Assembly (NCBI GenBank): GCA_022563275.1
Contig: JADFNR010000063.1
Span: 1-19,779, forward strand
DNA: 19,779 nucleotides
Reading direction: 5' to 3'
DNA from: Chloroflexota bacterium
Lineage (GTDB): Bacteria > Chloroflexota > Dehalococcoidia > UBA3495
Made by a program: the position numbers and the translations under genes. Each line of letters begins with the position of its first letter. Position 1 is the first letter of the stretch. Of the stretch, positions 1-7,513 are shown piece after piece. The notes beneath the pieces are model-generated. The model had not been told where the DNA came from. It saw only the letters and a program-made list of their open reading frames with translations, and made no database searches.

Positions 1-1624
1 CGGACTCGTCGTGGAGAATGGAGATTTCGAGGAGATTGCCAAGCCCTTCTACAACAGAGGCCAAAAGGTCAACCAACTCCGGATCGAAAGCGTTCTTTTT
101 TTTGGAGATCACGGTAACTAGGCCCAGGGTTCGATCGCTGACTTTGATCGGCAGACACACCAGTGATTTCATTCCCCCATCGAGCAGAAATTGGGAAGCG
201 GCAGGCCAGGTGGCGTAGTCGTCGGTCACTATTATCCTGCCCTCGGTGAACGCCCGAGTGCTAATGATTTGGGCCTTTGTAATCAAGGGCAAGGGGGGAG
301 ATTTTTCCACAGCGGGACCCGCTGCCGCAGCCAGGTGGAGGCCCGGCTCGGAGTCTTTAGCGAGCCTGAGGGTCGTCCAGTCGGCGCTGGCCAGATTTAC
401 GAGGATTTCCAGCGCCGCAGTGGCCTTTTCCTTGAAATCGCCAACTCCGGCATAGATTCTGGAGATTTGGAAAAGACCGCTCTGCTGCCGGGAATTCCGG
501 CGCTCTTTCTCCAGGGCCGCTTCCTGTGACTCTTGAATCTTCGCGGCCTGCTCTCTTGAGTTGAAGAGGGACCCTATTTCGTTGGAGAACGCTGTGATCA
601 GCGCCACTTTGCTATCGGTGAAATGATCGGGGTCCATGGAGAACACGCTCAGCGCCCCCATCGTCCGGTTTTCCGACCTGATGGGCATGAAGAACATGGA
701 CTCCACCCCTAGAGCCAGTAAGTTGGGTTGAGCATATTGGTGACGCCGGTAATCATTGATTAAGGACGGTTGTCCGCTGAGATATGCTTTGAATATCGAA
801 AGATTCGCGTCCGTTAATTTCAGTAACGGCTGAAAATTAACCGATTCGGAACCTGCTGAAGCCACCAATATCAAATCATCGAATTTATCATCGTGCCGCC
901 TTAGCACAACATGGTCCGCCTCCGCGATCAGGACCAGCGTATCAACGATTTTCTGGGCCTTGGCTTCGAAACTCAGGGGTTGAGCAAGGATAGCCGCGAC
1001 CTGGTAAAGCGATTCCAACTGGCTGGCCCGGTCCCGCTCTGCTTGGAGCAGGATCGCGCTGGCGATCGCGCCCGCTATCTGGTTACCGACGATCTCCAGC
1101 CTGGCTAGTTCGGCTTCACCGTAAACGTCTGGCACGCTAGAAGATAGATGGAGAGTCCCAACCACCTGTTCATTGGCGATCAAAGGGGTGGCGATGCGGC
1201 ACAAGAGCCCGGCTTCAACCAGTGATTGGGCTGCCGACCCGCCGCTTGGGTGCTGGTCCGTTCGAATCGCTTGCTTAGAACCCGCCACCACAGATACGAC
1301 AGAACCCTTCAATGAGATGGTCTCTCCTTGTCCTAAGCCAATCACGTCCATTCCAAGGACGTACATGATAGTAAACGAGTCACGTTCCTGGTCTAGGTGG
1401 GTGATAGAGATTCCATCGAACGGGATGATCTTTGCTACCTGGTCGGCGAACCTTTCATAAACGTCGGCGACGCTGAACGGAATGGCGACGATCCGGCCGA
1501 TCTCGGCGTATGCCGCTCGCTCCTCAGCAAGTTCGTCATCATTGCGGCGCACGCCGATGACCTGTCTGATAGCAGCAATGACCGCGCTCATCGTGCCAAA
1601 GATGTGGTTCTTTGGGGGTGGCAT
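1..1624 (-). CDS. Multi-GAF-domain sensor protein, C-terminus outside window
   Basis: The minus frame is open for 541 codons from an ATG at 1624 to the window edge; I checked the codons and found no stop. The translation reads as three successive GAF-type domains, at about residues 40-190, 200-350 and 375-535. Features typical of GAF folds are the segments IVGNQIAGAIASAILLQAER, MGALSVFSMDPDHFTD and SLVCLPIKVSDRTLGLVTV. A charged helical linker, near residues 350-375, joins the second and third domains. GAF domains bind small ligands or chromophores and usually feed a histidine kinase, GGDEF or phosphatase output; any output domain lies beyond position 1, so the activity cannot be stated. No membrane segment or signal peptide is seen, so it is probably cytoplasmic. 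A GGAGG lies at 1640-1644, rather far from the ATG, with AAGGG closer. A second in-frame ATG lies 11 codons later. A promoter candidate lies at 1659-1686. Confidence 0.85.
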   Translation of the reverse strand, partial: MPPPKNHIFGTMSAVIAAIRQVIGVRRNDDELAEERAAYAEIGRIVAIPFSVADVYERFADQVAKIIPFDGISITHLDQERDSFTIMYVLGMDVIGLGQGETISLKGSVVSVVAGSKQAIRTDQHPSGGSAAQSLVEAGLLCRIATPLIANEQVVGTLHLSSSVPDVYGEAELARLEIVGNQIAGAIASAILLQAERDRASQLESLYQVAAILAQPLSFEAKAQKIVDTLVLIAEADHVVLRRHDDKFDDLILVASAGSESVNFQPLLKLTDANLSIFKAYLSGQPSLINDYRRHQYAQPNLLALGVESMFFMPIRSENRTMGALSVFSMDPDHFTDSKVALITAFSNEIGSLFNSREQAAKIQESQEAALEKERRNSRQQSGLFQISRIYAGVGDFKEKATAALEILVNLASADWTTLRLAKDSEPGLHLAAAAGPAVEKSPPLPLITKAQIISTRAFTEGRIIVTDDYATWPAASQFLLDGGMKSLVCLPIKVSDRTLGLVTVISKKKNAFDPELVDLLASVVEGLGNLLEISILHDES

Positions 1625-1893
1625 CTCGGGAATTCCCTTCCTCCGAAATCAAACCGGGTTTATGTCTACGTTGGATAGATCGTCAATGTGGAAATGGAAA
1701 CCTCATTCGGTAGTCTCTTTATTTTCTGCACAATAATGGTTAATAAGCTAGCCACAATCAAACTCACCGGTTAGGATTCGTCTCCTTTTTTTGTAAGCCC
1801 CAAATGAAGGCCGGCATGTAGGAAACGAACGCTCATCGGCGGGGGCAGAGCCCGGATGGCCGGCAGCAATGGCGATCCGGGAATCGGATGAAC
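1625..1893. other. Intergenic region between GAF gene and hairpin repeat
   Basis: Together with the hairpin at 1894-1934 this forms a 364-bp gap between the 5' end of the GAF gene and the 3' end of the decarboxylase-like gene. It holds the GAF promoter candidate and an AT-richer stretch at about 1675-1800. I see no convincing reading frame or RNA gene in the rest. Confidence 0.5.
1659..1686 (-). promoter_or_regulatory. Candidate sigma70 promoter of the GAF sensor gene
   Basis: On the minus strand TTGACG (1681-1686) is followed after 16 bp by CATAAA (1659-1664). Transcription would begin near 1652, giving a leader of about 28 nt that includes the GGAGG at 1640-1644. The -35 matches consensus at 5 of 6 positions and the -10 at 4 of 6. 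It rests on sequence match and position only. Confidence 0.4.
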
Positions 1894-1934
1894 AACGTAG
1901 GGGCGCCCCGATCAAGTCGGGGCGCCCCTACGTT
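1894..1934. repeat. Perfect 18-bp inverted repeat, hairpin copy 1
   Basis: The arms at 1894-1911 and 1917-1934 are perfect reverse complements around a 5-nt loop (TCAAG). The core is GTAGGGGCGCCCCGA and its complement. It begins 54 bp beyond the stop of the decarboxylase-like gene on the minus strand. No T-run follows, so it is not a classical intrinsic terminator, but it could stabilise or end the transcript. A diverged copy lies at 2575-2613, also just 3' of a gene, which suggests a REP-like dispersed family. Confidence 0.85.
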
Positions 1935-1988
1935 TGCGAAACGAGGTCTTGGATGGAGTTTTTGGCAGAAGAATTTGGCGCTTTAACC

Positions 1989-2537
1989 CTAGTCGGGGAT
2001 CTCCGCGACCATGCCCTCGCCCAGTTCCACGTCTACCGTCATCAGGACCTGGGCCACCAGGAGATAGTGGCCAACCAAGACGGCCAGGTGCAGGGTGTCC
2101 TGCTCGCCGAAGCGGTCCACCAAAGCCTTATAGGTAGCGTCGGTGACCTTGTGATCCCGCAGCAGTTCGTGAACGTAGCCCACGAGCAGGGCTTCGTCTC
2201 CCTTTAGACCGGCAGGCGCCGTGCCGGTGGCGATGGCCTTGATGGTTTCATCGGAGACGCCGGCGGTCCGGGCCAACCTGGCGTGGGCCGAGAACTCGTA
2301 TTGGGAATGCATCTCCTTGGCCGTGGCGATGATGACCGTTTCCTTCAGGGCCTCGGGAATGCTGAACTCGTAGCGGACGAAGGCCCCGGTGTCGGCCACG
2401 CGGGCGGCCAGTTTGGGGCTGTGGAGCAATACACCGTAGGGCCCGCGGATGCTGCCCCGGGTGCCGACGATGGCGTCCCAGTATTGTTGGTCTTCCGCAG
2501 CCAGTTGGTCGCGGGTTACGGCGGGTAGTCTAGCCAT
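1989..2537 (-). CDS. Carboxymuconolactone decarboxylase (AhpD-fold) family protein
   Basis: The 182-residue product resembles the carboxymuconolactone decarboxylase/AhpD-like all-helical family. The middle of the protein has the usual helix with ExxxH spacing (E81 and H85 in EFSAHARLARTAGVS), followed by the family-typical turn before the next helix (GVSDETIKAI). It contains no cysteine in that helix, so the CxxC pair of true AhpD peroxidase partners is absent; a redox role is unlikely and a decarboxylase or lactone-type reaction is possible. No signal peptide or membrane segment is seen, so it is expected to be cytoplasmic. The ATG is preceded by AGGAG at 2546-2550, 8 nt away, which supports this start. 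It lies 83 bp downstream of the SMP-30-like gene on the same strand, with a hairpin repeat between them, so joint transcription is possible. The substrate is unknown. Confidence 0.8.
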   Translation of the reverse strand: MARLPAVTRDQLAAEDQQYWDAIVGTRGSIRGPYGVLLHSPKLAARVADTGAFVRYEFSIPEALKETVIIATAKEMHSQYEFSAHARLARTAGVSDETIKAIATGTAPAGLKGDEALLVGYVHELLRDHKVTDATYKALVDRFGEQDTLHLAVLVGHYLLVAQVLMTVDVELGEGMVAEIPD

Positions 2538-2574
2538 TTGGGTTTCTCCTTATTGTTGGAATATGGTCGGTGAC

Positions 2575-2613
2575 AGGGGCGCGGTCCCCGTTGAATCGGG
2601 ATGCCCCTACGTT
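2575..2613. repeat. Imperfect hairpin repeat, copy 2
   Basis: This is a diverged version of the hairpin at 1894-1934. The right half TCGGGATGCCCCTACGTT differs from copy 1 (TCGGGGCGCCCCTACGTT) at two positions. The left half AGGGGCGCGGTCCCCG keeps the G-rich and C-rich blocks but carries an insertion, so the stem is interrupted. The 5-nt loop is TTGAA. It lies 7 bp beyond the stop codon of the SMP-30-like gene, in the gap before the decarboxylase-like gene. Confidence 0.7.
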
Positions 2614-2620
2614 ATGTGTT

Positions 2621-3532
2621 TTAGCCCTTCTTGACGGCGGGGACGGGGTTGCCGGGTATGTTTACGTTTACGGAGCCCAGGTGGTTGCGGCTCGTGAAGT
2701 AGAGGGTCTTCCAGTCGTCGCCGCCGAAGGCCAGGTTGGTGGTGGCGGTTGCCCCATGAACGATTCGTCCCAGCTTCTTTCCGGTGGGGTCCAGTATGTA
2801 TAGGCCGCCGGAGCCGCCGCAGTAGATGTTGCCCTCAATGTCCACCTTCATGCCGTCGGGCACGCCGGACTCGCTGCCCGAGAGGTCGGCCAGTACCTTG
2901 TCGGTCTGTTTGGCCAGGGTGCCGTTGGGCATGACCTCGAAGGAACGGATGTGACCCCTTCGAGAGTCGTTGATGTAAAGGATGCTCTCATCCGGAGAGA
3001 ACATCAGACCGTTGGGAACGATGAAATCTCCGATCAATAGTGTGATGGTCCCCAGGTCAGGGCTGACCCGGTAGACGCCGGAGAATGTCAGGTCCCATTG
3101 CTCCGCGGGCAGGGGGCTGGTCCAGGGGTCGGTGAAATAGATGCTGCCGTCCGACTTCACCACCACGTCGTTGGGGCGGTTAAGCCGGTGTCCCTGGAAG
3201 CTGCTGGCGATGACGGTTATACTGCCGTCCGCCTCCTGACGGGCGACTCGCCGGCTGTCGTGCTCCGCAGACACCAAGCGTCCTTGCAGGTCGCGTGTCA
3301 GGCCGTTGGCCCGGTTGGTGGGCTCAAGGAAGACGCTGGTGTCTCCGCCTGGAGTGTGCTTCATCCGCCGGTTGTTGTGGATATCGCTAAACAGGAGGTA
3401 GCCGCCCTCTTTCCACCAGAGCGGTCCTTCAGCCGGGCCCTGGTCTCCGCCGAAGCCGTCGGCCAACTGCAGGATGGGCTCGCCGGTGGCAATGATCTTG
3501 GACAGTTCCGGAGCAAATTGCTCGATGGGCAT
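2621..3532 (-). CDS. SMP-30/gluconolactonase-like beta-propeller lactonase
   Basis: The 303-residue protein matches the SMP-30/gluconolactonase/LRE family, six-bladed propellers that hydrolyse sugar or other lactones at one divalent metal ion. The expected metal ligands are present: E35 in GPAEGPLWW, N174 in PNGLMFSPD and D226 in VPDGMKVD. The substrate-binding Asn is N121 in LNRPNDVVV. Length is normal for the family. The frame could open six codons further upstream, but AAAGGAGG at 3538-3545 sits 5 nt before the ATG at 3532, so I chose that start. No signal peptide is obvious, so a cytoplasmic location is likely. It precedes the carboxymuconolactone decarboxylase-like gene on the same strand; lactone hydrolysis and decarboxylase-like chemistry often go together in catabolism, but the actual substrate cannot be read from the sequence. 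Confidence 0.85.
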   Translation of the reverse strand: MPIEQFAPELSKIIATGEPILQLADGFGGDQGPAEGPLWWKEGGYLLFSDIHNNRRMKHTPGGDTSVFLEPTNRANGLTRDLQGRLVSAEHDSRRVARQEADGSITVIASSFQGHRLNRPNDVVVKSDGSIYFTDPWTSPLPAEQWDLTFSGVYRVSPDLGTITLLIGDFIVPNGLMFSPDESILYINDSRRGHIRSFEVMPNGTLAKQTDKVLADLSGSESGVPDGMKVDIEGNIYCGGSGGLYILDPTGKKLGRIVHGATATTNLAFGGDDWKTLYFTSRNHLGSVNVNIPGNPVPAVKKG

Positions 3533-3600
3533 GTTTCCCTCCTTTAGCATCGGTCTTTTTACCGTGTGGTCGCTAGCTGAGGGTCTGAAATCACTGGGGA

Positions 3601-3606
3601 ATTATA
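3601..3606 (-). promoter_or_regulatory. Candidate -10 box for the SMP-30-like gene
   Basis: A perfect TATAAT on the minus strand lies about 70 bp before the ATG at 3532. No good -35 box is found 16-18 bp upstream, so the call is weak. The ATTATAAT here is its own reverse complement, so the orientation is also ambiguous. Confidence 0.25.
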
Positions 3607-3659
3607 ATACGAAATCCAGGCGTGCGGGCCAGACTCCCATCGGCGCCGTTCATGTTAGC

Positions 3660-3688
3660 TTGACTAGGCTCAGTTGTGGGGCTATTCT
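3660..3688 (+). promoter_or_regulatory. Candidate sigma70 promoter for the VOC-NIPSNAP genes
   Basis: TTGACT (3660-3665), a 17-bp spacer and TATTCT (3683-3688) form a good sigma70-like match in the divergent gap between the SMP-30-like and VOC genes. Transcription would start near 3695, about 55 nt before the VOC start codon at 3750. Confidence 0.45.
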
Positions 3689-3749
3689 GCCCCTAATCTG
3701 GCGGAGGCCACAATGATTCCGCATCCGCATTAGTTGGGAGAGGCGCACC

Positions 3750-4106
3750 ATGGCCCTGAAACTAAACCACGTTCACCTGAAGACACCGGACCCTGAAAAG
3801 ACCGCAAAGTTCTACATCGACACGCTGGGCGCAACCAAGATCGCTGACATCGGGGATATCGGCGTGCGCCTGGACCTGCACGGGTTGACCCTGAATGTAA
3901 CCAAGCATATCGAGTCCCAAACCAGGGACGTGAAATACGGGATCGAGCACATCGCCTTGGACGCTGACAACATTGACGAATTGATCGATAGTCTGAAGAA
4001 GAACGGCGCCAAGATCTTGGAAGAAACCTCGATATCGGGAGACCGGAAAGTGGTCTTCTTCGAAGGTCCCGACGGTGTGCAGCTCGAGTTTATCGAGAAT
4101 AAGTAA
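3750..4106 (+). CDS. VOC superfamily (glyoxalase/epimerase fold) protein
   Basis: The 118-residue product is a single vicinal-oxygen-chelate domain with two beta-alpha-beta-beta-beta halves. The first half begins LNHVHLKTPDPEKTAKFY; the second begins GIEHIALDADN. Likely metal ligands are H7, H67 and E113 (in VQLEFIENK), matching the usual pattern in glyoxalase I, methylmalonyl-CoA epimerase and ring-cleaving dioxygenases. The GPDGVQLEF ending is typical of the family. VOC proteins work as dimers in the cytoplasm, but the reaction cannot be assigned from sequence alone. A purine-rich GGGAGAGG lies just before the ATG. The NIPSNAP gene follows after 38 bp, so the two are probably one transcription unit from the promoter at 3660-3688. 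Confidence 0.85.
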   Translation: MALKLNHVHLKTPDPEKTAKFYIDTLGATKIADIGDIGVRLDLHGLTLNVTKHIESQTRDVKYGIEHIALDADNIDELIDSLKKNGAKILEETSISGDRKVVFFEGPDGVQLEFIENK

Positions 4107-4144
4107 GCCGGTATTCGAAGCCAAGACCCGTTAGGAGAAACAGC

Positions 4145-4798
4145 TTGATCTACGAACAGAGGATATATAAGGCCGTGCCTGGCAAGTTGGGGGCGATCAA
4201 CGCCCGGTTCGCCAACCACACCATCGGCTTCTTCGAAGAGTTCAACATCGGCATGGTGGGCTTCTGGAACGATGAGATCGGCGCCAGCAACCAGTTGACC
4301 TACATCCTCAGCTTCGACAGTATGGCCGACCGCGAAGAGAAGTGGAGCGCCTTCGGGGCACACAAACCCTGGCTGGAGGTGCGTGCCGAGACCGAGGCCA
4401 ACGGGCCGCTGGTGGCCCAGGTGATCAACTCGTTCATGAGCCTGACTCCCTACTCTCCCCAGCCGTCTTTCAAGACCACACTGCAGGAGAAACGGGTCTA
4501 CGAGGCCATGCCCGGTAAGCTGCCTGACTTGCACAACCGGTTCTCCAACCACACCATGGCCTTGTTTGAGAAGCACGGCATCGAGAACGTGGCCTACTGG
4601 ACCGAGGTCGTGGGCACCAGCAACCGCCTGGTCTACATGCTGGGATATCCTGACCTGGGAGCCAGAGAGAAGAGCTTCGCTGCATTTGGTTCGGACCCGG
4701 CCTGGCACAAAGCCAGGGCCGCGTCTGAGGAGAACGGAGCGTTGGTGCGGGTGTCCAAGCACTCCATACTGCGCCTGACCGATTACTCGCCCAGATAA
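4145..4798 (+). CDS. Tandem NIPSNAP-domain protein
   Basis: The 217-residue protein consists of two NIPSNAP (dimeric alpha-beta barrel) domains, at about residues 1-105 and 110-217. Parallel segments show the duplication: YEQRIYKAVPGKL with EKRVYEAMPGKL, RFANHTIGFFEEFNI with RFSNHTMALFEKHGI, and GASNQLTYIL with GTSNRLVYML. In bacteria such proteins are usually small and sit in catabolic gene clusters; the molecular role is not established. The start is TTG at 4145, chosen because AGGAG at 4132-4136 is well spaced and the first residues, IYEQRIY, are the conserved first strand of the fold. It follows the VOC gene after 38 bp. A strong hairpin lies beyond the stop. No signal peptide is seen. 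Confidence 0.85.
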   Translation: MIYEQRIYKAVPGKLGAINARFANHTIGFFEEFNIGMVGFWNDEIGASNQLTYILSFDSMADREEKWSAFGAHKPWLEVRAETEANGPLVAQVINSFMSLTPYSPQPSFKTTLQEKRVYEAMPGKLPDLHNRFSNHTMALFEKHGIENVAYWTEVVGTSNRLVYMLGYPDLGAREKSFAAFGSDPAWHKARAASEENGALVRVSKHSILRLTDYSPR

Positions 4799-4825
4799 GA
4801 ATCTTCCCATTACCAAGTTGTTGCA

Positions 4826-4859
4826 CATCGGCCCGGACCAAATCAGGTCCGGGCCGATG
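4826..4859. terminator. Perfect 14-bp hairpin after the NIPSNAP gene
   Basis: The arms 4826-4839 (CATCGGCCCGGACC) and 4846-4859 are exact reverse complements around the 6-nt loop AAATCA. It starts 28 bp after the NIPSNAP stop and ends 53 bp before the aminotransferase start. No T-run follows, so it is either a T-less terminator or an mRNA-stabilising stem separating two parts of a transcript. Confidence 0.5.
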
Positions 4860-4912
4860 CGGATTACGGGACTCCGCCTTGGCAAATTCATCCCGATCTA
4901 GGCAAAGCCCCG

Positions 4913-6091
4913 ATGGAGGACCAACAGATTTTGGACGTAGAAAAGATACGAAGCCAGATACCCGTGTTGGGCCACACGGCCTACATGAACACTGGGTGGT
5001 CGGGCCCGCCGCCGCGCCGGGTGGCCCAGGCCATGAAGGACCGGATCGACCTGGAATTGGAGCAGGGGTCGACCACATCCGGTGTCTACGAGGCGGGCAA
5101 AGAGATTCAAGCCCAGGCGCGAGAGGCCGCGGCGCGAATCTTTAATGCCACGGTGGATGAGGTGTTGGTCACGCGCAACACCACAGAGGGCCTCAACATC
5201 GTGCTCAGTGGGTTGGACTGGAACCGGGGCGACGAGATCATCATCTGCGACATGGAGCACGGCTCTGTGATCGCCCCCGCACAGCTCATTGGGCAGCGCT
5301 ACGGTGTGGCCGTGAAGGTGGTGGACCTGGACACCTTTGACTCCAGTGAGACGATCCTAACCAAGATTGAGTCGGCGTTCACCCCCAAGACCCGCCTGGT
5401 CTTCATCAGCCACATATTGTATGCCACGGGCCGGCGTATGCCGGCTGAAGAGATCGGACGGCTGGCCAAGGACCGGGGAGCTCTATTGATGCTGGACGGC
5501 GCTCAGACCGGCGGCCATATCGAACTTGATATGCCTCGGTCAGGGTTCGATTTCTACTCGATCCCCGGCCAGAAATGGTTATTGGGCTACGAGGGATCCG
5601 GGGCGCTGTTCATCCGCCGCGAGCATCTGGAGCGGATACACCCGGCCCACACCGGAGGCAGGGCGGTGGTGCGCCCCGTGGATGCCCACAACTTCCAGCC
5701 GGTCGCCGACAACATGGAGAAATTCTTGGGCGGCTCCGCCAGCGTGCCGGTGCAGGCGGCATTCCTGGAAGCCGCCAGATTCATCGAAGAGGCCGGCATC
5801 CGGAATATCGAAGAGCGCAACCTGGACCTGGCTGATGCGGCCAAGGCCAAACTTGCCGAGGTGCCCGGAGTCACGGTCCTATCGCCCTCCCAGCGGCGCG
5901 ATTCTTCGGGGCTGGTCACTTTCGCGGTCGAGGGCCAGACACCCGTGTCGGTCGTTGAACGTCTATGGGAGAACCACAAGATCGTGGTGCGCCAGGTGAA
6001 TCACCCTGAAGGCATTCGCGCCTCGCTCCATTTCTTCAATACCGAGCAGGAAGTGGAACTTCTGGTAGGCGGCGTCCGCGAGATGGCCTAA
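4913..6091 (+). CDS. Class V aminotransferase (cysteine desulfurase/isopenicillin N epimerase-like)
   Basis: The 392-residue protein is a fold-type I PLP enzyme of aminotransferase class V. The PLP-binding lysine is K221 in SIPGQKWLLG. Preceding it are the cofactor-phosphate region near VTRNTTEGLNIVLSG and the segments EHGSVIAP and LMLDGAQTGGHIELDM, the latter holding the PLP-ring Asp. FISHILYATGRRMPAEEI matches the isopenicillin N epimerase-like and selenocysteine lyase-like branches. I do not see a clear catalytic Cys loop typical of IscS or SufS, so epimerase, transaminase or lyase activity on an amino acid is more likely than Fe-S sulfur supply. Length is normal and the location cytoplasmic. 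The ATG at 4913 lacks a clear Shine-Dalgarno sequence, so the exact start is less certain. It lies 114 bp downstream of the NIPSNAP gene, separated by a hairpin. Confidence 0.85.
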   Translation: MEDQQILDVEKIRSQIPVLGHTAYMNTGWSGPPPRRVAQAMKDRIDLELEQGSTTSGVYEAGKEIQAQAREAAARIFNATVDEVLVTRNTTEGLNIVLSGLDWNRGDEIIICDMEHGSVIAPAQLIGQRYGVAVKVVDLDTFDSSETILTKIESAFTPKTRLVFISHILYATGRRMPAEEIGRLAKDRGALLMLDGAQTGGHIELDMPRSGFDFYSIPGQKWLLGYEGSGALFIRREHLERIHPAHTGGRAVVRPVDAHNFQPVADNMEKFLGGSASVPVQAAFLEAARFIEEAGIRNIEERNLDLADAAKAKLAEVPGVTVLSPSQRRDSSGLVTFAVEGQTPVSVVERLWENHKIVVRQVNHPEGIRASLHFFNTEQEVELLVGGVREMA

Positions 6092-6330
6092 CCCCTCGGC
6101 ATCGACCGCTCCGGCGCCAACTTCCTCCATCCATTTTCACCCTGCGTCAACGGAACTGCTTTCCCTTTCCAAGACAACCATCAGCCGCCATCGCCCCGCA
6201 GCAGCGCCACTTCCCAACCCCGGCGGCGCCGGCCGGCCGGATGGACGGTTTATGGGGTACATAAGGCACTGTTGGCCATGGGGGTTAGGCGGGAAAATGG
6301 GTTTGGGAATCTCGGGAGGAGGTCCTTGGC

Positions 6331-7293
6331 ATGTACGAGAAGATTCTGGTCCCCCTGGACGGCTCCAAGACCGCCGAGACGGTTTTGCCCAACGTCATAC
6401 GGTTGGCCCGGGAATCCAAGGCCAAAGTGGTCCTGTTTTCAGTAAATGCTCATGGCCCCGCCTCTGGCAGAACCGGGCCGTCCCGGAGGGACAAGGGCGT
6501 TGCCGTGGCGACGCTGGAGAGGCCGGATGCCCAGATGAAGGCGTACTTGGACAGCGCCGCCAACATGTTGACCGGAGTGGGCGTCGAGGCCAAAACCGTC
6601 TTTGCCACCGGTGACGCCGCGGAGGAGATATTGGCCTACGCCGCGGAGAACGCCTGCGACCTCATCGCCATGTCCACCCGCGGCCGCCCGGCGCTACAGC
6701 GGGGACTCATGGGCAGCGTCACCGACGCTGTGGTGCGGGCGTCCAAGGTTCCGGTTTTGGCGGTGGGGCCAAAGAGCGTCGCAGGCAAAGACCTGGAGGG
6801 TTGCATCCACAGTGTGGCCGTGCCGTTGGACGGCTCTAAGATGGCTGAGACGGTGTTGCCGCATGTGGAGAAGTTGGCCCGATTGCTGTCCCTGGAAGTA
6901 GTTTTACTGCGGGTGGTCCGGATGATTCCGTGGGCCTACGGCGCGCACGATAGGGTGCCCATAGACACCACGGACATCGAACGGTCACTGGAGCTTGAGG
7001 CTAAGGAATACCTGAGCACGGTCCAGGTGAGGTTCGCGGCCAAAGGCCTCCGGTGCCGCAGCCAAGTGCTGCACGGGGTTCCCTGGGACGAGATCGCGGC
7101 TTTCTCCGGGAAGGCGAACGACATGATGGTGGCCCTCTCCACTCATGGCCGGTCGGGGATCACCAGGTTTGTTTTGGGCAGCGTGGCCGACAAGCTGATC
7201 AGGTCGCTGGAAACGCCCGTCTTGGTGGTGCGGCCCTCTAGCTCCCAGGCCGGCCCGGTCCGGGATGTGACCGATGGCCCGTCCAACGAGTGA
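6331..7293 (+). CDS. Tandem universal stress protein (two UspA domains)
   Basis: The 320-residue product has two Usp domains. The first begins YEKILVPLDGSKTAETVLP and runs to about residue 148; the second begins SVAVPLDGSKMAETVLPHV and runs to about 310. Each carries the ATP-type nucleotide-binding glycine pattern, with nine residues between the last glycine pair: RGRPALQRGLMGS and HGRSGITRFVLGS. The first glycine of the usual G-2x-G-9x-G motif is Ser in both domains. Usp proteins bind nucleotides and are linked to stress survival; partners are unknown. GGGAGGAGG lies 8-16 nt before the ATG and supports the start. The gene stands alone between a 239-bp upstream gap and a good intrinsic terminator at 7470-7513. 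A GC-rich palindromic stretch at 6221-6240 lies in the upstream gap. Confidence 0.9.
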   Translation: MYEKILVPLDGSKTAETVLPNVIRLARESKAKVVLFSVNAHGPASGRTGPSRRDKGVAVATLERPDAQMKAYLDSAANMLTGVGVEAKTVFATGDAAEEILAYAAENACDLIAMSTRGRPALQRGLMGSVTDAVVRASKVPVLAVGPKSVAGKDLEGCIHSVAVPLDGSKMAETVLPHVEKLARLLSLEVVLLRVVRMIPWAYGAHDRVPIDTTDIERSLELEAKEYLSTVQVRFAAKGLRCRSQVLHGVPWDEIAAFSGKANDMMVALSTHGRSGITRFVLGSVADKLIRSLETPVLVVRPSSSQAGPVRDVTDGPSNE

Positions 7294-7409
7294 CAATCGG
7301 CCCTGAGCGCCCGTGGCCATCGCCGCTAAAGTTGCCAGTAAACCAGAGGGTTTCTGGGTTAGAGCGCCATTCCGGGACCGGGGTAGTTCCGGGCAAGGCG
7401 CGTAGCAAT

Positions 7410-7462
7410 GGCGCCGCTCTTGCACTGTCTCTCCTCCCAAGGACGGGGTGGGGAGCGGCGCC
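7410..7462. repeat. Inverted repeat upstream of the usp terminator
   Basis: GGCGCCGCTC (7410-7419) and its exact reverse complement GAGCGGCGCC (7453-7462) flank a 33-nt loop. Inside the loop CTCCTCCC and GGGGTGGGGAG can pair further. It may fold with the terminator just downstream; its role is unknown. Confidence 0.5.
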
Positions 7463-7469
7463 GTAGGTT

Positions 7470-7513
7470 GGAGGCCTCACCGACGGGGTAATGGTGAGGC
7501 CTCCGGGTTTTTT
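7470..7513 (+). terminator. Intrinsic terminator after the usp gene
   Basis: A perfect 12-bp stem (GGAGGCCTCACC at 7470-7481, complement at 7493-7504) with an 11-nt loop is followed by GGG and six T residues (7508-7513). The form is that of a rho-independent terminator on the plus strand. It lies about 177 bp after the usp stop and touches the stop codon of the convergent deacetylase gene, whose transcript it could also block or bound. Confidence 0.8.

Noticed and set aside
18..1736. Short plus-strand frames across the left edge
   Set aside because: The minus strand is open for 541 codons with clear GAF homology, so these are shadows.
3812..4891. Long minus-strand reading frame opposite the VOC and NIPSNAP genes
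   Set aside because: It lacks recognisable motifs and lies antisense to two well-supported genes; it is a GC-rich shadow frame.
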